Below are positions 38,446 through 50,340 of a DNA stretch of 64,000 bases, piece after piece. The notes beneath the pieces were generated by a model, which ran no database searches, was not told the origin of the DNA, and worked only from the letters and a program-made list of their open reading frames with translations. Source of the stretch: Dromaius novaehollandiae (taxonomy: Eukaryota; Chordata; Aves; Casuariiformes; Dromaiidae); assembly GCF_036370855.1 (NCBI RefSeq), contig NC_088098.1, positions 140,884,721-140,948,720 on the forward strand, read 5' to 3'. A program made the translations under genes and the position numbers. Within the stretch, counting starts at the first letter, position 1. The number at the start of each line of letters is the position of its first letter.

Positions 38446-41400
38446 GTCAAGAGCTTGTTTATAAATTTCTCAGAATGCTATAACAACTTGACTATTTACC
38501 CAGATCAGTCTATTGGAGGGGAGCTAAAGTAAGTTAGCATGTAATGAGTTCAGACTCTTGTGTCTTGTCTCTTACTATTCCCCTTGGTTTGACTTCAGGT
38601 TCAAGATTTTTAGTCTTAATACCTAAGTTCTAAAAGATGCAACTGTTTGTTATAACTTTTACGGCTTTTAAGGTGAATTCGTACAAAAATTTGAAGTTGA
38701 ATTATGTCCTTATGGATGAAAGTATAGCATTCTCCAAAAACAATGCTAAATGTCTGTAAATTCTGGAGAGGGGGAGAAGGGAAAAGAATCTGGAAAAGGG
38801 GAGAAATTAAATATATCTGCTGTAGAAATTTGAAAGCTTCTTCAGCACATAACTACCAGATTTATATTCAAATACAGACTGTATTGGATTAGCATTTGTG
38901 CAGTGGGGATTGAATTTTTTTTTTTACCTTATTTGCTAATAAAAGAAATACTAAAAAAAAAATAGTATTCTTTGCATAAGCTATTTTTATTTCTAGCTGC
39001 ATGAGGTTCTGTAAACAGTGGAAATAGGATATATGTGTTACTCCCACATCTGTAGAACAGCATTTCTGCATGTAGAACATGGGAGTATTCGAGAGCGCTA
39101 TGGAAGTCCTTCTTCAAACAGTAGTATCCTCCATAATTAATAACTTATGAATGATCCACTGCTGGTTCTGTCTCTCCAACCCCTGTGTATCTATGTGTAC
39201 CTGTTCTATGTAGACAATAGAGAGGTTAATCCTGAGTCAATTTTCTTAACTCGAGCTTGTGTCAATAGCTCAGCTTTTCCCATAAGAACACAGATAGTGT
39301 GAGAGTTCGTTCCACAGGGAGAAAGAGGTGCTCACCTCCAGTAACCTAAGGCTGATCTAAAGTGCTGTAAAATTGTGACCAAGACCCCTGGAAATGCCCT
39401 GTTATTTATTGGATGACTTGTGGAATGAGGAGAATGCAGAAAAGGGATATTCTTAATGACCTCTGTTTCTAAGGACGTTACTATTACATTTTCAATAGAC
39501 TGAAGATCCTAGTAATTTTGATCCAAAATGCAGTTGTATTGCAATTGTAGCCTTGAGTCTCTTAACATTTAGGCTTCTGGATTCATTGAAGCTTGAACTA
39601 CAGTTTTGAACTTCCTACCTTGACATACTTGGGCAGGGTACCAACCCAACAGTGTTTTTTGTTGTTGTTGTTTGTGTGTTTTTTAACACTTCATTCTAAT
39701 CTAATGTAAATTTATTATTTGAGATATTTTAAAGAAATCCTTATTTCCTTTTTGAGGTCTTAAACATGCACATATGTAATGCTGCAGATGTTTAAGAAGG
39801 AAGTACTACAGCTTTGGTTTCACTTTTGGTATGGATGTGCCCTCTTTCTCTGATATCATGCAATTGAGCCTAAAAAGGCAGTTTGCAGCAAGTCTTTAGT
39901 TAAAAGTCTCCATATGTTCAGGCCAACAGGAATACTTCGCATCTTTTTCATCCTATTGAGGAGGATCACTTCAGTTCTTGAAACAGAAGAATCTTTGTGC
40001 TTATTCCTGCCTGGAAATCTCTGAATCAGATGGTGGTTGGAATGCTGCTTTAAATTAATGCCTCCGTTCTTGTGTTTTGTCACTTTTCTTTTTTCGTAAG
40101 TGTGATTGATTTCTATCTGTTCACTGCTCTGAATCTTTGTACACCTGTCAGATATATTCAGGAATAATGCTACCTTTGCTTAGAGCCACTGTTTTTCCAG
40201 AAAGATTTTGAACCTACTCTAATCTTCAACTTTGTGTGTGCGTGTAGACTTGAAGTGAAGATCATTATGAGTATGCAACAGTTATTTTATTGCCTAATAC
40301 AGACAGTGATTGGTTGGGACTAATATGCTACTAGGCTAAGCGGTAATGATTATTACCAAGATGCAAGTACTCTATGAGTCCCTGATGCCTAGGCAGTAAC
40401 TTTATATCTTCAAAATCAGTTCTTCATATGAACATCAATGCCCATCCTTTTTCTCTTCTCTTTCTTTAAAATTTCACTTTTGGGTACTTCTGATGTTTAA
40501 AAGAACCAGGAACTATCTGTAATTATTGTTAAATAAACTCCTAGCTGAGCATATATTTAATAATCTTTAATATCAGATAAAGGAATTGGAAGTTACTGTT
40601 TCAGTTAGTATTTTCCTTTAGCTTAGCTACACATTTCCTGTCAGAGTACATATTTAAGAAATTTGAAGTTAAAGTTTAGTCCTACTAAAATTAGCAGTTT
40701 TGTCTCAATTTTGTCTCCATAGGGCTAAAACTCCATCCCTCATATATTGGGTCATGAACTTGAGGCTCTTGTTTAAAGTCATGTGAAGTTGAAGATGTTC
40801 ACCTTCTTTGTAGCATGAGGCTTTCATTTAAATACTAATATCCCTAACACTACAACATGCGCTTTGTAAAAAGGCATAAATTAGGTAAACTAATATTTTA
40901 CATGTTAAATATTACAAAGTGCTTGTGCTATAATTCATTCTGAATCCAGTCCTGGTGTTTCATTCTGTGCTAAGATGCTGTAATAATTCCATGACCTTGC
41001 TGCCTACACCAGAACAGATTATTTCTTTCTACTATACATGTTCTGTTGGGTTTTGGTGGTGACACATAGTAACTATTACTCATTTTCAGTACCCCATAAC
41101 TTTCTGAATATTTAAGTTTTCAGACTGGAAGTTTGTAGGTTTACTGTCTGTCCTAAAGATAAACTTCTTGAAAAAGCGTGCAAAAAAGTACAGAAAATGT
41201 TGACCTTCATTTGAAGGGCCATTGCTCTGAAGTGGATAGAGGCAGTGTTACAATGTGAAAATAAAACAGCCCTGTATGAATTGTCTGAATGAGATCCCTT
41301 TTAAATCCACCCTCTAGTTATATCTGCTAGATTAGATATGAATTCTTCTTGTTTTTTTTTTCAAAATGCCAGGGCTGGAAGGTTTCACTGAATGCACTGA

Positions 41401-43869
41401 CCTCACTGTGCTCCTTCTACTTGAAGGTGACTTTGGGTCAGTGACATCTGCCTTCAGTTCATTTCTTCACAGAACTGCATCTTTGGCTCAGATAGACTTC
41501 ACACATTGCATTTTAAAGGATGGAATGGCTCTTTCTCCCTACTCTAAAGCTATATTTTAAAATATATAGATATTTCCTGTATTTAACCCCCTTAATATTT
41601 AATCCAGTTTATAGTTTTAACTTTAAAATGAAGAGTTAAACGTGTATTATATAAAACTAGGATTTTATTTTTAATTTGTGTGTAATTTAAAAAATTCCAA
41701 ACATAGGAAACTTGTGTGTCTGATGTCCTTGCTGCAGAGCTAGTTTCTCTAGTAAATAAATGACTTGCATATTTATATCCACAATTGTAGGTTATTTACT
41801 GACTCTGGAAATCTAAATATGTACAACTACAATTGCCTTCAGGACCCAGTTTGGGTAGATGAGGAGGGAAGACCATTATTTCATTCCTGTTGTGTAAATT
41901 AAAAAAAAAAAAAAAAAAGTGATTTTTTCAAGACCTGATTATCTTTCCCGTAGTCTGTCTGTCTCTCTGAAGGTCACAATTCACTTCTTCTTTGTGTATC
42001 AGCTAGCAGTTTCATTTAAAAAAGTTGAATACTTAGTTTCTTAAATGAAGATGGTTTTTATTGGCATCTTTATTCATAGAATGCTTAAAGAGAAGATAAA
42101 TGTATAATAACCTGGAAAAGTTCCACAGAAAGCCTTGCTAAGCTGGCAATAAGTTTGATGTTATAGAATATCGTACAATCATTAGACTTTATAGAAGGGG
42201 AAGATGTATCTTTAATTCACAGCAGAAAACATGGTGCTCTGGGAGCATTCAATTTCTTTTTCATATCATCTTCCTTCCAGTGTCAGTGAAAGTCCTTATT
42301 AGCGACATGTCTACATATTCTTGATTAAACCCATTGTTTACTGGTCTGGATGGCTTGTCGTAAATCCAGTCACTTGGTGAGGTGGCGCTGCTATCTGTGT
42401 TTCTTGACCTGTTCTTGCACTTTTTACAGCCCTGATGAATCTGTTGCAATATTTCACAAAATAAATTGTTAAGCAGTAAAAATGTGTTTTTGTCAGATAC
42501 CCCATCTTTTTAAAGAATGCATATCTAACTTAACTCAGATAGCAACCTCCCTTTTTATTATGAATTGTTTGTAATGTTGTTATGGATATCACAGTCAAAA
42601 TGAAACGTGAATACTAATTTTAACCACATCTTCATGAATTGACAAACTATTCGTTATTCTTCTGAATAAATTCTAGTAATACATTAGCTAAGACACTATA
42701 CCTAAGTAGTTAACGTTTTCTGCCTTATCTGGTTCCAGCTTTGCAAATGAGTGGAATATGATCAAATGTAGCACCATTATGATATATTAGAACCATTACG
42801 GTATGTTTTTTATTTATATAATTTGTGTAAAATTACAGTAATAACTAGTATTAAACAGTGCTAAACTAATATATTTATTTTGGTGAATTGGCTCCTTCAA
42901 TGCTGAATTCTAAGTCTTTGCAGGTAGCAGAAGAAAAGTAATTCATATTGTACTGGTATGTTCGAGAAATAGGTAGAAAATCTGTCTGTATACCAATGAC
43001 TACATTAAATACTTCTCCAATCCCCAAAACTCTCTTAAAGTGTATGTATATTGTTACTTCAGAAAAAATAGTGTGTGGCAGGAGGACTTTTTTTGTTCAT
43101 TCTGTATTCTTAAGTAGTTTAAACAAGTTTTTGGAGAGCAGATGAGTGTCTTCTCTCAGGGAAAATCCACAAGTGACAGCTATAACTTTTTCTCCACAAA
43201 ATAGATACAACTATCATGGAGCTTTCATTGGAATATCACATTGCTGTGACTCAGTCTAGACTTGGAAGCTGAATAAGCACAGAAAAAGTTTGACAGAAGT
43301 AAGAATCTTACCTCTAGAAGAGGTTTATTGCTGTGAATCCGTAAAAAATTTATATTCTATGCTGAGATCTGAGCACTTTAGTCTTTGAGCTAGGGTGAGC
43401 TCTCACTCAGTATGTTAGCTTTCGCAAGTCCTCTTTTGAACTCTATTTTTTCTATAGGAAACTTGGATTGAGAACTCCTGAAGGTCATGGGGTGCCTATA
43501 ATTAAATATTACAACATAGGGCAGGATATAACACCCCCCTCCCTTTGTAAAAATCTGGGCATAAGAATACCAACAAGTGGGAACAACTGAGAGTATTTTA
43601 GACTGCTTAAGAAAAGGCAAGTCTGATCTCTCTTAGGAAACATGAACTCCTCATAGAAGTTGCCTGAAGGATTCAGCCAGCCATGACATACTGGATTTAA
43701 GCCATGGCATATAAGGGCCAAAGGGCCTTTGGGTCATGTAGTCCCCTTTTCATTATTTCACACTCTTATTTTGACATAATATATTTGCATGACATGAAGC
43801 ATTTGTCATTTAGTAAAGAAATGACTTTTAAGAAGTTATAAACTTCCTAACTTTATAAACTTCGCTGCC

Positions 43870-43903
<34 letters not shown>

Positions 43904-43948
43904 TCTGCTACTGCTAATTGTACTCACAGTGACTCATTTCAGGAAAGC
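38446..43948. other. Intergenic region between two convergent genes
   Basis: AT-rich spacer between the 3' end of PNPLA4 (+) and the 3' end of the immunoglobulin-type gene (-). It contains A18 at 41901-41918 and T26 at 43870-43895. The part nearest 43948 is probably the 3' untranslated region of the minus-strand gene. A minus-strand AATAAA at 43329-43324 is one possible signal. No other coding sequence is supportable. Confidence 0.6.
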
Positions 43949-44137
43949 TTAAGTGGGCTCATTCTGTATATTCAGATCTGAGGCTGCTTTTGACAGGCTT
44001 CTGCTGCTGTTGTATCTTAGCAAGGTTTGACTTTTTACCTCTTCTCTCACTGGCTTGAGTTTACTCTGTCTTACTAAGTACACATCCCTTGTTCTCCTAC
44101 TGCCTGAACTACGTGAACATTTCTGGTTTTGATATGG
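43949..44137 (-). CDS. IgSF gene exon 4 (probable): cytoplasmic tail
   Basis: This open stretch enters in the needed phase 0 after CCTCAAAG and encodes 62 residues (169-230) to a TAA at 43951-43949. It is strongly basic next to the membrane (KCSRSSGSRRTRD), fitting the positive-inside rule. It contains Tyr170 in YQNQ (a Y-x-N, Grb2-type pattern), Tyr188 in DVYLV and Tyr210, but no canonical ITIM or ITAM. A stronger-looking upstream acceptor ending TTTAAAAG would give only an 18-residue tail. An extra exon between 44137 and 46160 is also possible. Confidence 0.5.
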   Translation of the reverse strand, partial: PYQNQKCSRSSGSRRTRDVYLVRQSKLKPVREEVKSQTLLRYNSSRSLSKAASDLNIQNEPT

Positions 44138-47100
44138 CTTTGAGGTAACAGTACTTAACAACCAGCTTTTAAAGAAAACAAAACCCAAACCTTACTTGAC
44201 CTAGAACAATCAGATACCTTAAATGTCCTTGCAAGTCTTGTGACTTACTAGTCATTGATGCTGTGTCTTTTAATAATGAAATTTTGGGCTGTGCAACAAT
44301 ATCAGCAGAGAGGGACCCATTGCCAAATTCAGTAATGCTTATGTAATCTCTTTAAACTGTGAAGAGTGAGAAAGAGAAGACAAGATAAAGCAGGCCCTGC
44401 CTCTGAGTCAGGGCCTAGGTATCTGAAAGATCTTTCTTTCTGGACTTAAAATAGCCACAATTTTGAAACCGTGTAGAGTCCCCAAGAACTAAATTTTCTT
44501 CTTGTGAACCTGTTTAGTTTGGTTCCTGTCCCCTCCTGGTCCAACTTAGGCAACATTTACTAACTTCTAAGGCACTTTGCAATGCTGGTTTTTGAGGGGC
44601 AAGGTTGTTGGTGAACCATGAGAAACTTTTTATGTCTGTTTTAAATGATAATCTTTGAACTACAGTTGCAAGTAAGGAACCTGTAAATATGGAATAGGTA
44701 TAACTAGAGTACATTGTACTTTTCAAGGTTAGGAATGAGGGTAGCAAAGCCCAATATATATACCATGCTTTCAAAGATTGTGTGATGCTAACTGTACAAT
44801 CGAATCAGTTCATCAGTGTTAGGAAAAGAGAAGCAACATTAAAATAAAGAACTTTTTGTGTCGTGATCAGCAGTCCACACCAGATAATGTTCTCTGACCA
44901 CCTGTAGCTAAGATTATTCAAAAATACTCTTTGTTGATTAGGATCCAATATTAAAACACAAATAATTTTATCGAACTTGCTGGGAAGGAGGTCATGAGCG
45001 TATGTAAACTGAGGCTGAGATGTAAGTGAAGCAGAAGTTTTTAAAATATTATGGCGTGATTTCATCTTTAATCTAGAACCTTGAGTAGAAGAAAAGCCAC
45101 CTAGAGGCTTTGGAGGAAATCACAATCAATGGAAAGCAGTCTTCAGCCTATCATGAGGTGGGTAAAACATGTTTGCATTTTGCGTTGGCATTGATGGTTT
45201 GGTTTAGATGGCTGTTTGATCTATGGATACCTAAGAAAAATGACTACTTTTATTAAATAAGGGGGGGAAAGGGAGATGGGAAGTTGCCTTAATGAAACAG
45301 GAACAGACCAAGAGAATTGAGACACGATGCCCTAACATTAGAGAGGGTGAGCCTACCAACAGGAATACTGCTCTGGCAGCTATTCACTAGTAGGAAACGC
45401 ATCATTTGCATCAAATTATAGCATACCTCAGACTTTTTCAGCTTAAGTTAATTTCAGTCCAAAAGACTTCATTTACATAAAGAAGGTTCCCATATAGGAT
45501 CAAAATACAGCTGTTGATTAAAAGCTGTCTTTTTAGTTTTTGGTTTCATAAAAAGTAATTGAAAAAAAATTGAGAAAAAAAGAAAATTCGATTACAGATT
45601 AAAAAAAAGATATTTCTAAGATATTTCTATTATTTCTAAGTAGGAAACAGAACCTGCTGTATGGAAAGAGGGAAGGATTTCTAAAGTACCATAGGAAGCA
45701 TAAAAAAATTGTCCTGAGTTTGGACTGAGTTGTTTTAATGAAAAAAATATTTTCTCCTTCTCTTCCAAAATATTTCTACATTTTCAGCTTGTCCCTAATC
45801 AGAAGTTGCCAGTGTTCTTCACTGCTGGCCAGGTAAATGCCAGGCTTTGGCTGGAGAGTAGGACATACGGACTAGTGGTTGGGAGTGGGCATAAAACCCT
45901 GGCATGGTTGGTTTGTTGGAACATGAGCAAGACAGAACATGAGCAGACATTCATGTATTTCCAGAGGAATTAATGAAATTAGGAGCTTGCGCCTGGAAGT
46001 ATGAAGGGAGCAGGACTCTTCAATCTTCAGTTAAGAGAAAATAGAGCAACTTTTTACTTTGCTATGGGTGCATATTCAGGCCACTCATTCGTTTCTTTCT
46101 GTCAGAAGATGTCACCCATATTTATGTTTGTAGTATTTATTTTGGAAATTATTACTTACAATGAAAGCTATGATAACTGTGGTGACAAAGATGGTGTATC
46201 CAAGAAGAAGAAACCAACCCCACCAGGTCTTGTCTGATCTTATACAGTCTTTGCATTTTAAGTCTGAAATAAAGAGGAAGTAAATTAAATATTTGAGGAA
46301 CAAAAATTTGCTTTTCTGATTGAGGATTGACCAGGCAGCAAAGTTGTCCTTCTATTCATTTTTATTACATTTTCTTTCACTTTTTTTTCAGGCTAAAAGA
46401 TTAAACTTCTCTTGAGAGAACTATTATCTTCTTTTACTTAAGACTTGTGAAATTTGTGAACCTATTTTAAACTATTTATTAAATTGATAGTAAACAAAAT
46501 TCTCAGTTTATTAGAAGAACAACATCCGCAAAGAACTTTGTTATGTAGTACAAACTTAAGTAATGATGGAAAAAGCCAGTTTAAATGACAGTTATCTTAC
46601 TAAGTTTCAGAATTTTTTTTTTTTTTTTTTTTTTTTTTTGGAACTAAACCAAAGTTATCCTTGTGGTGTGATAATAGCCACTGACTTGTTTTTTAGGTCC
46701 TCAGAGGAATTGCATTGGACAATTGCAAAATATAATGTGAAATCAAGAGTTAGGGAGACGCTTTGCAGTTTTTAATGTATGTGTAGTCAGATTTATCTGG
46801 AAAGTCTACATGGGGAAAACCTGGCTCATCTAAAATAGCGTATATCTCAGTCACTGAAGTCACAGTCCCCATCAGGATTACAGATTTTGTTTTCATAATA
46901 TGAGGATGGAGAAGAGTTTTAAATTATCAAAAATGATTTTACAGTTAGAGGGAAAGAATCTTTCACTTCCACATATCCCTGCTTTCACACACCCTTTTTC
47001 TTAAAACCCTTCCACTGCTTAATTTACTGTTGATTTTTTTACTAAATGGAAAGACAAACTGCCTTCTTCAGACAAGATCATTGGCTTACAAAGACTGATG

Positions 47101-49238
47101 AAAAGGATATGAAAGGTTGTCAAGGATTTGTGAATTTTGTATAGAGTAAAGTAAAGATCCAGCAAGTGTTTGTGGAGAACTTTAAGAAAATGTGTTTAAA
47201 AGTCTGCTATAAAAATGGATAATATTGCTGAAACAATCATTGTTCTACTGCTCAGTGAACTGCTTCAGACCTAAAGAAAAGTCTCTGTCCCTGAGATGTG
47301 TCTGTCTAGTTGTATAAATTGCTCAAGCAAAAGACTGACTTTTCTTTATTAACCTTTTCTCTCTTACTCATACGACTGTAGGCTGCTTTTCCCCACCCTT
47401 CTCCTGACCGAGGTGAGTGGTAAGAGAGAATAAAATTGAATTAAAATTTAATTCACTTTACGTACATCAAATCCATTTCTGTGACTCCCAAGTGCTCCTT
47501 ACCATGTACGGTCAGGTTGGTGCCACTTCCACGTTTGCTCTGGACGTTCTGAGTTAGTGTCACATCACAGAAATATGAATTACTGGCACTGTGATCAACA
47601 TTGCTCAGTTTCAAGATGGAGAATCCCTTGAGTACGTTCTTTATAATGCGTACATGCGGCCTAGCAGCTCCAGTGCTTGACTGAAGACTCTGCAAATTAT
47701 TGTAGTCAGGGCCCTTCCTCCAGTACACGACTGGCATCTCGTTCTCCTCCTCTGGGTACTCAAATACACACAGCATCCACACTGTTGAGTTAAGAAGCAC
47801 ACTGGCATCTTCAGGGTATTGCACAACTGAAAGTTCTGGATCAGTGCTAGCTGTATGGTATAAATAAAGTACAAGTAAGTAAGCAAAGATACGCTCTTTT
47901 GGGAAGGTTTGTCTTCACCAGCTGAATATATGGGCATAACAGATATCTGGACATACGGGTAAGCCACAGCTGTAAGCGTATATAGTGAAATGTGCACCCA
48001 AGTGAGGCAAATGACAGTTTTGCCATTGTCTTCAAAGAAACTAATGTTTCATTCAGTGTTCAAATACAAATTAGTAAAGCTTTAGAAAGAGAGTTCATAA
48101 GCTTTGCCTAAGGAACACATATCGAATAAATTCTGTGGAACATATACGAGTTCCAAGACCAGGAAGTGATAAAGTAGGAAGAGTTGTGAACAGAAGCTTT
48201 GGACTAGATTAAATTTGCATACAGTTCATGTTATTCTTAAACTTTAGGGATGTCCAATACCAAAGCTTTGCTCTGGGAAATTTCAGGCAATATTTTCAAC
48301 TTTTAAAAGTTAAAGAAAATATAAACATACTTGTATAAACTTAAAACATTATTATCTAAGTAGCTAGACCTGATGTAAATTTTGTATTTCCTATGTATAC
48401 AATGTTTCATATGAAAATGAAGGGTGACATTAAAACTCATTCTGGCAACAATGTAATGAAAAAGCTCTGCAGAATATCCTTATTCTGATCAATGTGCAAA
48501 ATTTAATCGCTCTTTTCACAATTGCTCTTTTCACAATATTTTTAATGAAGGAGTTATACCACAAAATGCCTATTGCCAATAGCACAGATATGATTTACAA
48601 TATAAAATTGTATATCCATGCTGGGAATTTGATGCAGATCTGGGAAAAAATGGCATTTACAATCTTCCTAGTAGTGATGAAGAAGGCTAGATTCATATTA
48701 AAATGGAGTGAGATCGAAGGAAACTAAAGATCAGTATTATCTTTATTAAGAGCAATTTCAATACTGCATTCTATTATTTCAATACATCATTATTTAAGTA
48801 TTTGTGTATAGTCATATTTTGTAGCCCTTTATTATGGGCAGTAATCCTGGAAGACAAGAGAACACAGTGATAACTAAATGGAATAAAAATTAAAAATTAA
48901 ATAAACATAACAGTAGTGGGTGCTTTGGGGATAAGAAATTCTATGCTTGTATTAAAATAAATAAAAGGAGTAATCAAGCTTACTCAAACTCACTGTTTTT
49001 GATATTTTCTACATAATCTTAGTAACAGGTTCAATTTTCATTCTTCAATTTCTGTCATTTTTCAGCATTTAAAAATAAAGTTAAAACTGAGCAAATGACA
49101 CTTTTATCTTTGATTGAAAATTAGCACTGCTTTTCTCAATCAGTTAAAGTTTAGAAACTTCTGTGCTAAAAAGAAAATCCACTTACCTGTAAAGTGAACA
49201 CAGTAATATATCATAATTAATATACCAAGCTGCAACAT
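43949..49238 (-). CDS. Unassigned single-V-domain immunoglobulin-superfamily membrane protein
   Basis: Model on the minus strand: 49238-49187, 47850-47503, 46263-46160 and 44137-43949, about 230 residues. Exon 1 is a hydrophobic signal peptide. Exon 2 is one V-set domain: Cys45, the WRKG tryptophan Trp61, then Tyr110-x-Cys112, and a J-like G-S-G-T-N-L-T-V strand at residues 125-132. Exon 3 gives a stem with Cys137 and Cys140 and a 22-residue membrane span (147-168) without charged residues. Exon 4 gives a basic, Ser-rich tail. N-glycosylation sequons are at Asn38 and Asn129. Phases are 1, 1 and 0, normal for the family. The architecture recalls CD28- or NKp30-like receptors, but I cannot assign it. 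Absence of a charged membrane residue argues against pairing with ITAM adaptors. Exon 4 is the least certain part. Confidence 0.75.
44138..46159 (-). other. IgSF gene intron 3
   Basis: About 2 kb with no exon I can support. It would also include any additional cytoplasmic exon that I have missed. Confidence 0.5.
46160..46263 (-). CDS. IgSF gene exon 3: stem and transmembrane segment
   Basis: The acceptor TTTATTTCAG precedes 46263, and a GTAAGT donor occupies 46159-46154. The phase 1 entry makes Asp134. The exon reads DLKCKDCIRSDKT, then the membrane span WWGWFLLLGYTIFVTTVIIA ending FI. The stem cysteines could support dimerisation, as in the CD28 family (inference). Without splicing, the frame would stop 16 codons after the membrane span. 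Confidence 0.8.
46264..47502 (-). other. IgSF gene intron 2
   Basis: 1.24 kb between the V-domain exon and the membrane exon. It contains a T27 run at 46613-46639 and nothing else of note. Confidence 0.75.
46613..46639. repeat. T27 homopolymer run
   Basis: Twenty-seven consecutive T on the + strand inside IgSF intron 2. No polyadenylation signal is adjacent on the minus strand. Confidence 0.9.
47503..47850 (-). CDS. IgSF gene exon 2: V-type immunoglobulin domain
   Basis: The acceptor is a T-rich tract ending ATACAG, and the donor is GTAAGG at 47502-47497. The exon is 348 bases, phase 1 at both ends, as expected for one V domain. It encodes residues 18-133: B-strand cysteine in VWMLCVFEYPEEE, C-strand VVYWRKG, a D-x-SA-x-x-SYFC F strand, and GSGTNLTV for the G strand. 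Confidence 0.85.
47851..49186 (-). other. IgSF gene intron 1
   Basis: 1.34 kb of AT-rich sequence between the signal-peptide exon and the V-domain exon. A short tandem repeat of GCTCTTTTCACAAT lies near 48509-48538. Confidence 0.75.
49187..49238 (-). CDS. IgSF gene exon 1: signal peptide
   Basis: The ATG at 49238-49236 has A at -3. It encodes MLQLGILIMIYYCVHFT, a hydrophobic leader, plus the first base of an Ala codon, and ends at a perfect GTAAGT donor (49186-49181). Phase 1. Cleavage probably falls near Thr17-Ala18. A 5' untranslated part must lie above 49238, but its start is not visible. Confidence 0.75.
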
Positions 49239-49899
49239 AATCTTGGGATTGCTAATGCAGAGATTTTAAAACCTCAGCCAGGACTACTGATACCACACTC
49301 AGCAACTAGGAGAGAAGTAAATTAAAGCTCTCCTAAAAACATATTTTTAACCTTGTTTCTAGGGGGAGGTTCTTGCGGTTTTACTCAGTGTAGCTATTTC
49401 CCTTTCTGCCATCACACATCCTGGACCTTGCAATAGATTAGCTTCTCAGCGTCGCAGTTTCAAATTGAACTCCATCAGGACTCTTTTTCATTCTGAGGAT
49501 TTTTTTCAGGCATGCTGGAAGGAGGATCAGTTTTGTGTGGCAAATATACCCAAAGCTTGCAAAGCTGCCCATCTGAAAAGAAAATTCATTGAAAGCAGCG
49601 ATTACAAATTTGTGATAGGCATCTGTCTCTGACGCTCTTGGCCAAAGTCCTGACAATGCCTTCAGCACTCATGATGGTGAATGATGATGCTAAATGAAGA
49701 TGACTTTGCTCCACCCACTATTGGTCCCATTAGACAAATAAAATATACCATGGAAATGCTTCAGAAGTAATATCAATTCTCTTTGCAGAAATGTTGCTGA
49801 ATGTATAATTATCATCCTGTGATCCAAGATGCATGAAAATTAGCTGCAAAAAGCTATGGTGTGGCAAAGAGGGTAATGTAGTTACCCTTCTAGTAAACA

Positions 49900-50340
49900 C
49901 CTATTAAACTTACCAGAGACCATTAGGTCACCTATTCTGACCCCTTGTATAGACTATTATAGATTTCTACAGACTATAGATTTCATCCAGCAAAGTTACC
50001 TCTGGGTTTGGCTAAAACTTGATTTCATCCAGGTAAACTGCCTACAGATTTGAATGTCTCGGTTTGACTAAGATATAACTTCCTGAGAAATGCACAGTTT
50101 TGATATGAAGGCTTTGAGAGGTGGATAGTCAACCACTTTTAATGGTTAGTTGTTGCAATGACTAATCACTCTCACTGTGAAACGTTGTCTCTTCATTTTG
50201 ATTTTTGCGTTCGTCTTCAGCTTCTAGTTACTGAAATGGCTTTTGCATCTCTACTGAAGTGCCCTTTAGTACCATATATGTTTTCCTTCATGATGATATA
50301 CCTTGTATAAGATAATCTCTTGATATTCTTTTTCAAAAAA
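49900..50340 (-). mobile_element. Ancient CR1/L3-like LINE fragment
   Basis: Read on the + strand it matches the reverse complement of an old amniote CR1/L3 tail: 'gaccattaggtcacctattc', then 'tgaccccttgtatagac', 'atttcatccagcaaagttac', 'gtttgactaagatataactt', 'aaccacttttaatggttagt', 'aatcactctcactgtgaaac' and 'cttctagttactgaaatggc'. Heavily diverged; boundaries are approximate. This older layer is distinct from the better-preserved CR1 at 30972. Confidence 0.7.

Noticed and set aside
43690-43745. Possible CR1 antisense start ('gggcctttgggtcatgtagt')
   Set aside because: Only one short block resembles CR1; not enough to call.
47641-47997. 118-codon minus-strand frame overlapping the V-domain exon
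   Set aside because: Wrong frame; a shadow of the immunoglobulin exon, whose own frame has the cysteines, tryptophan and matching splice phases.
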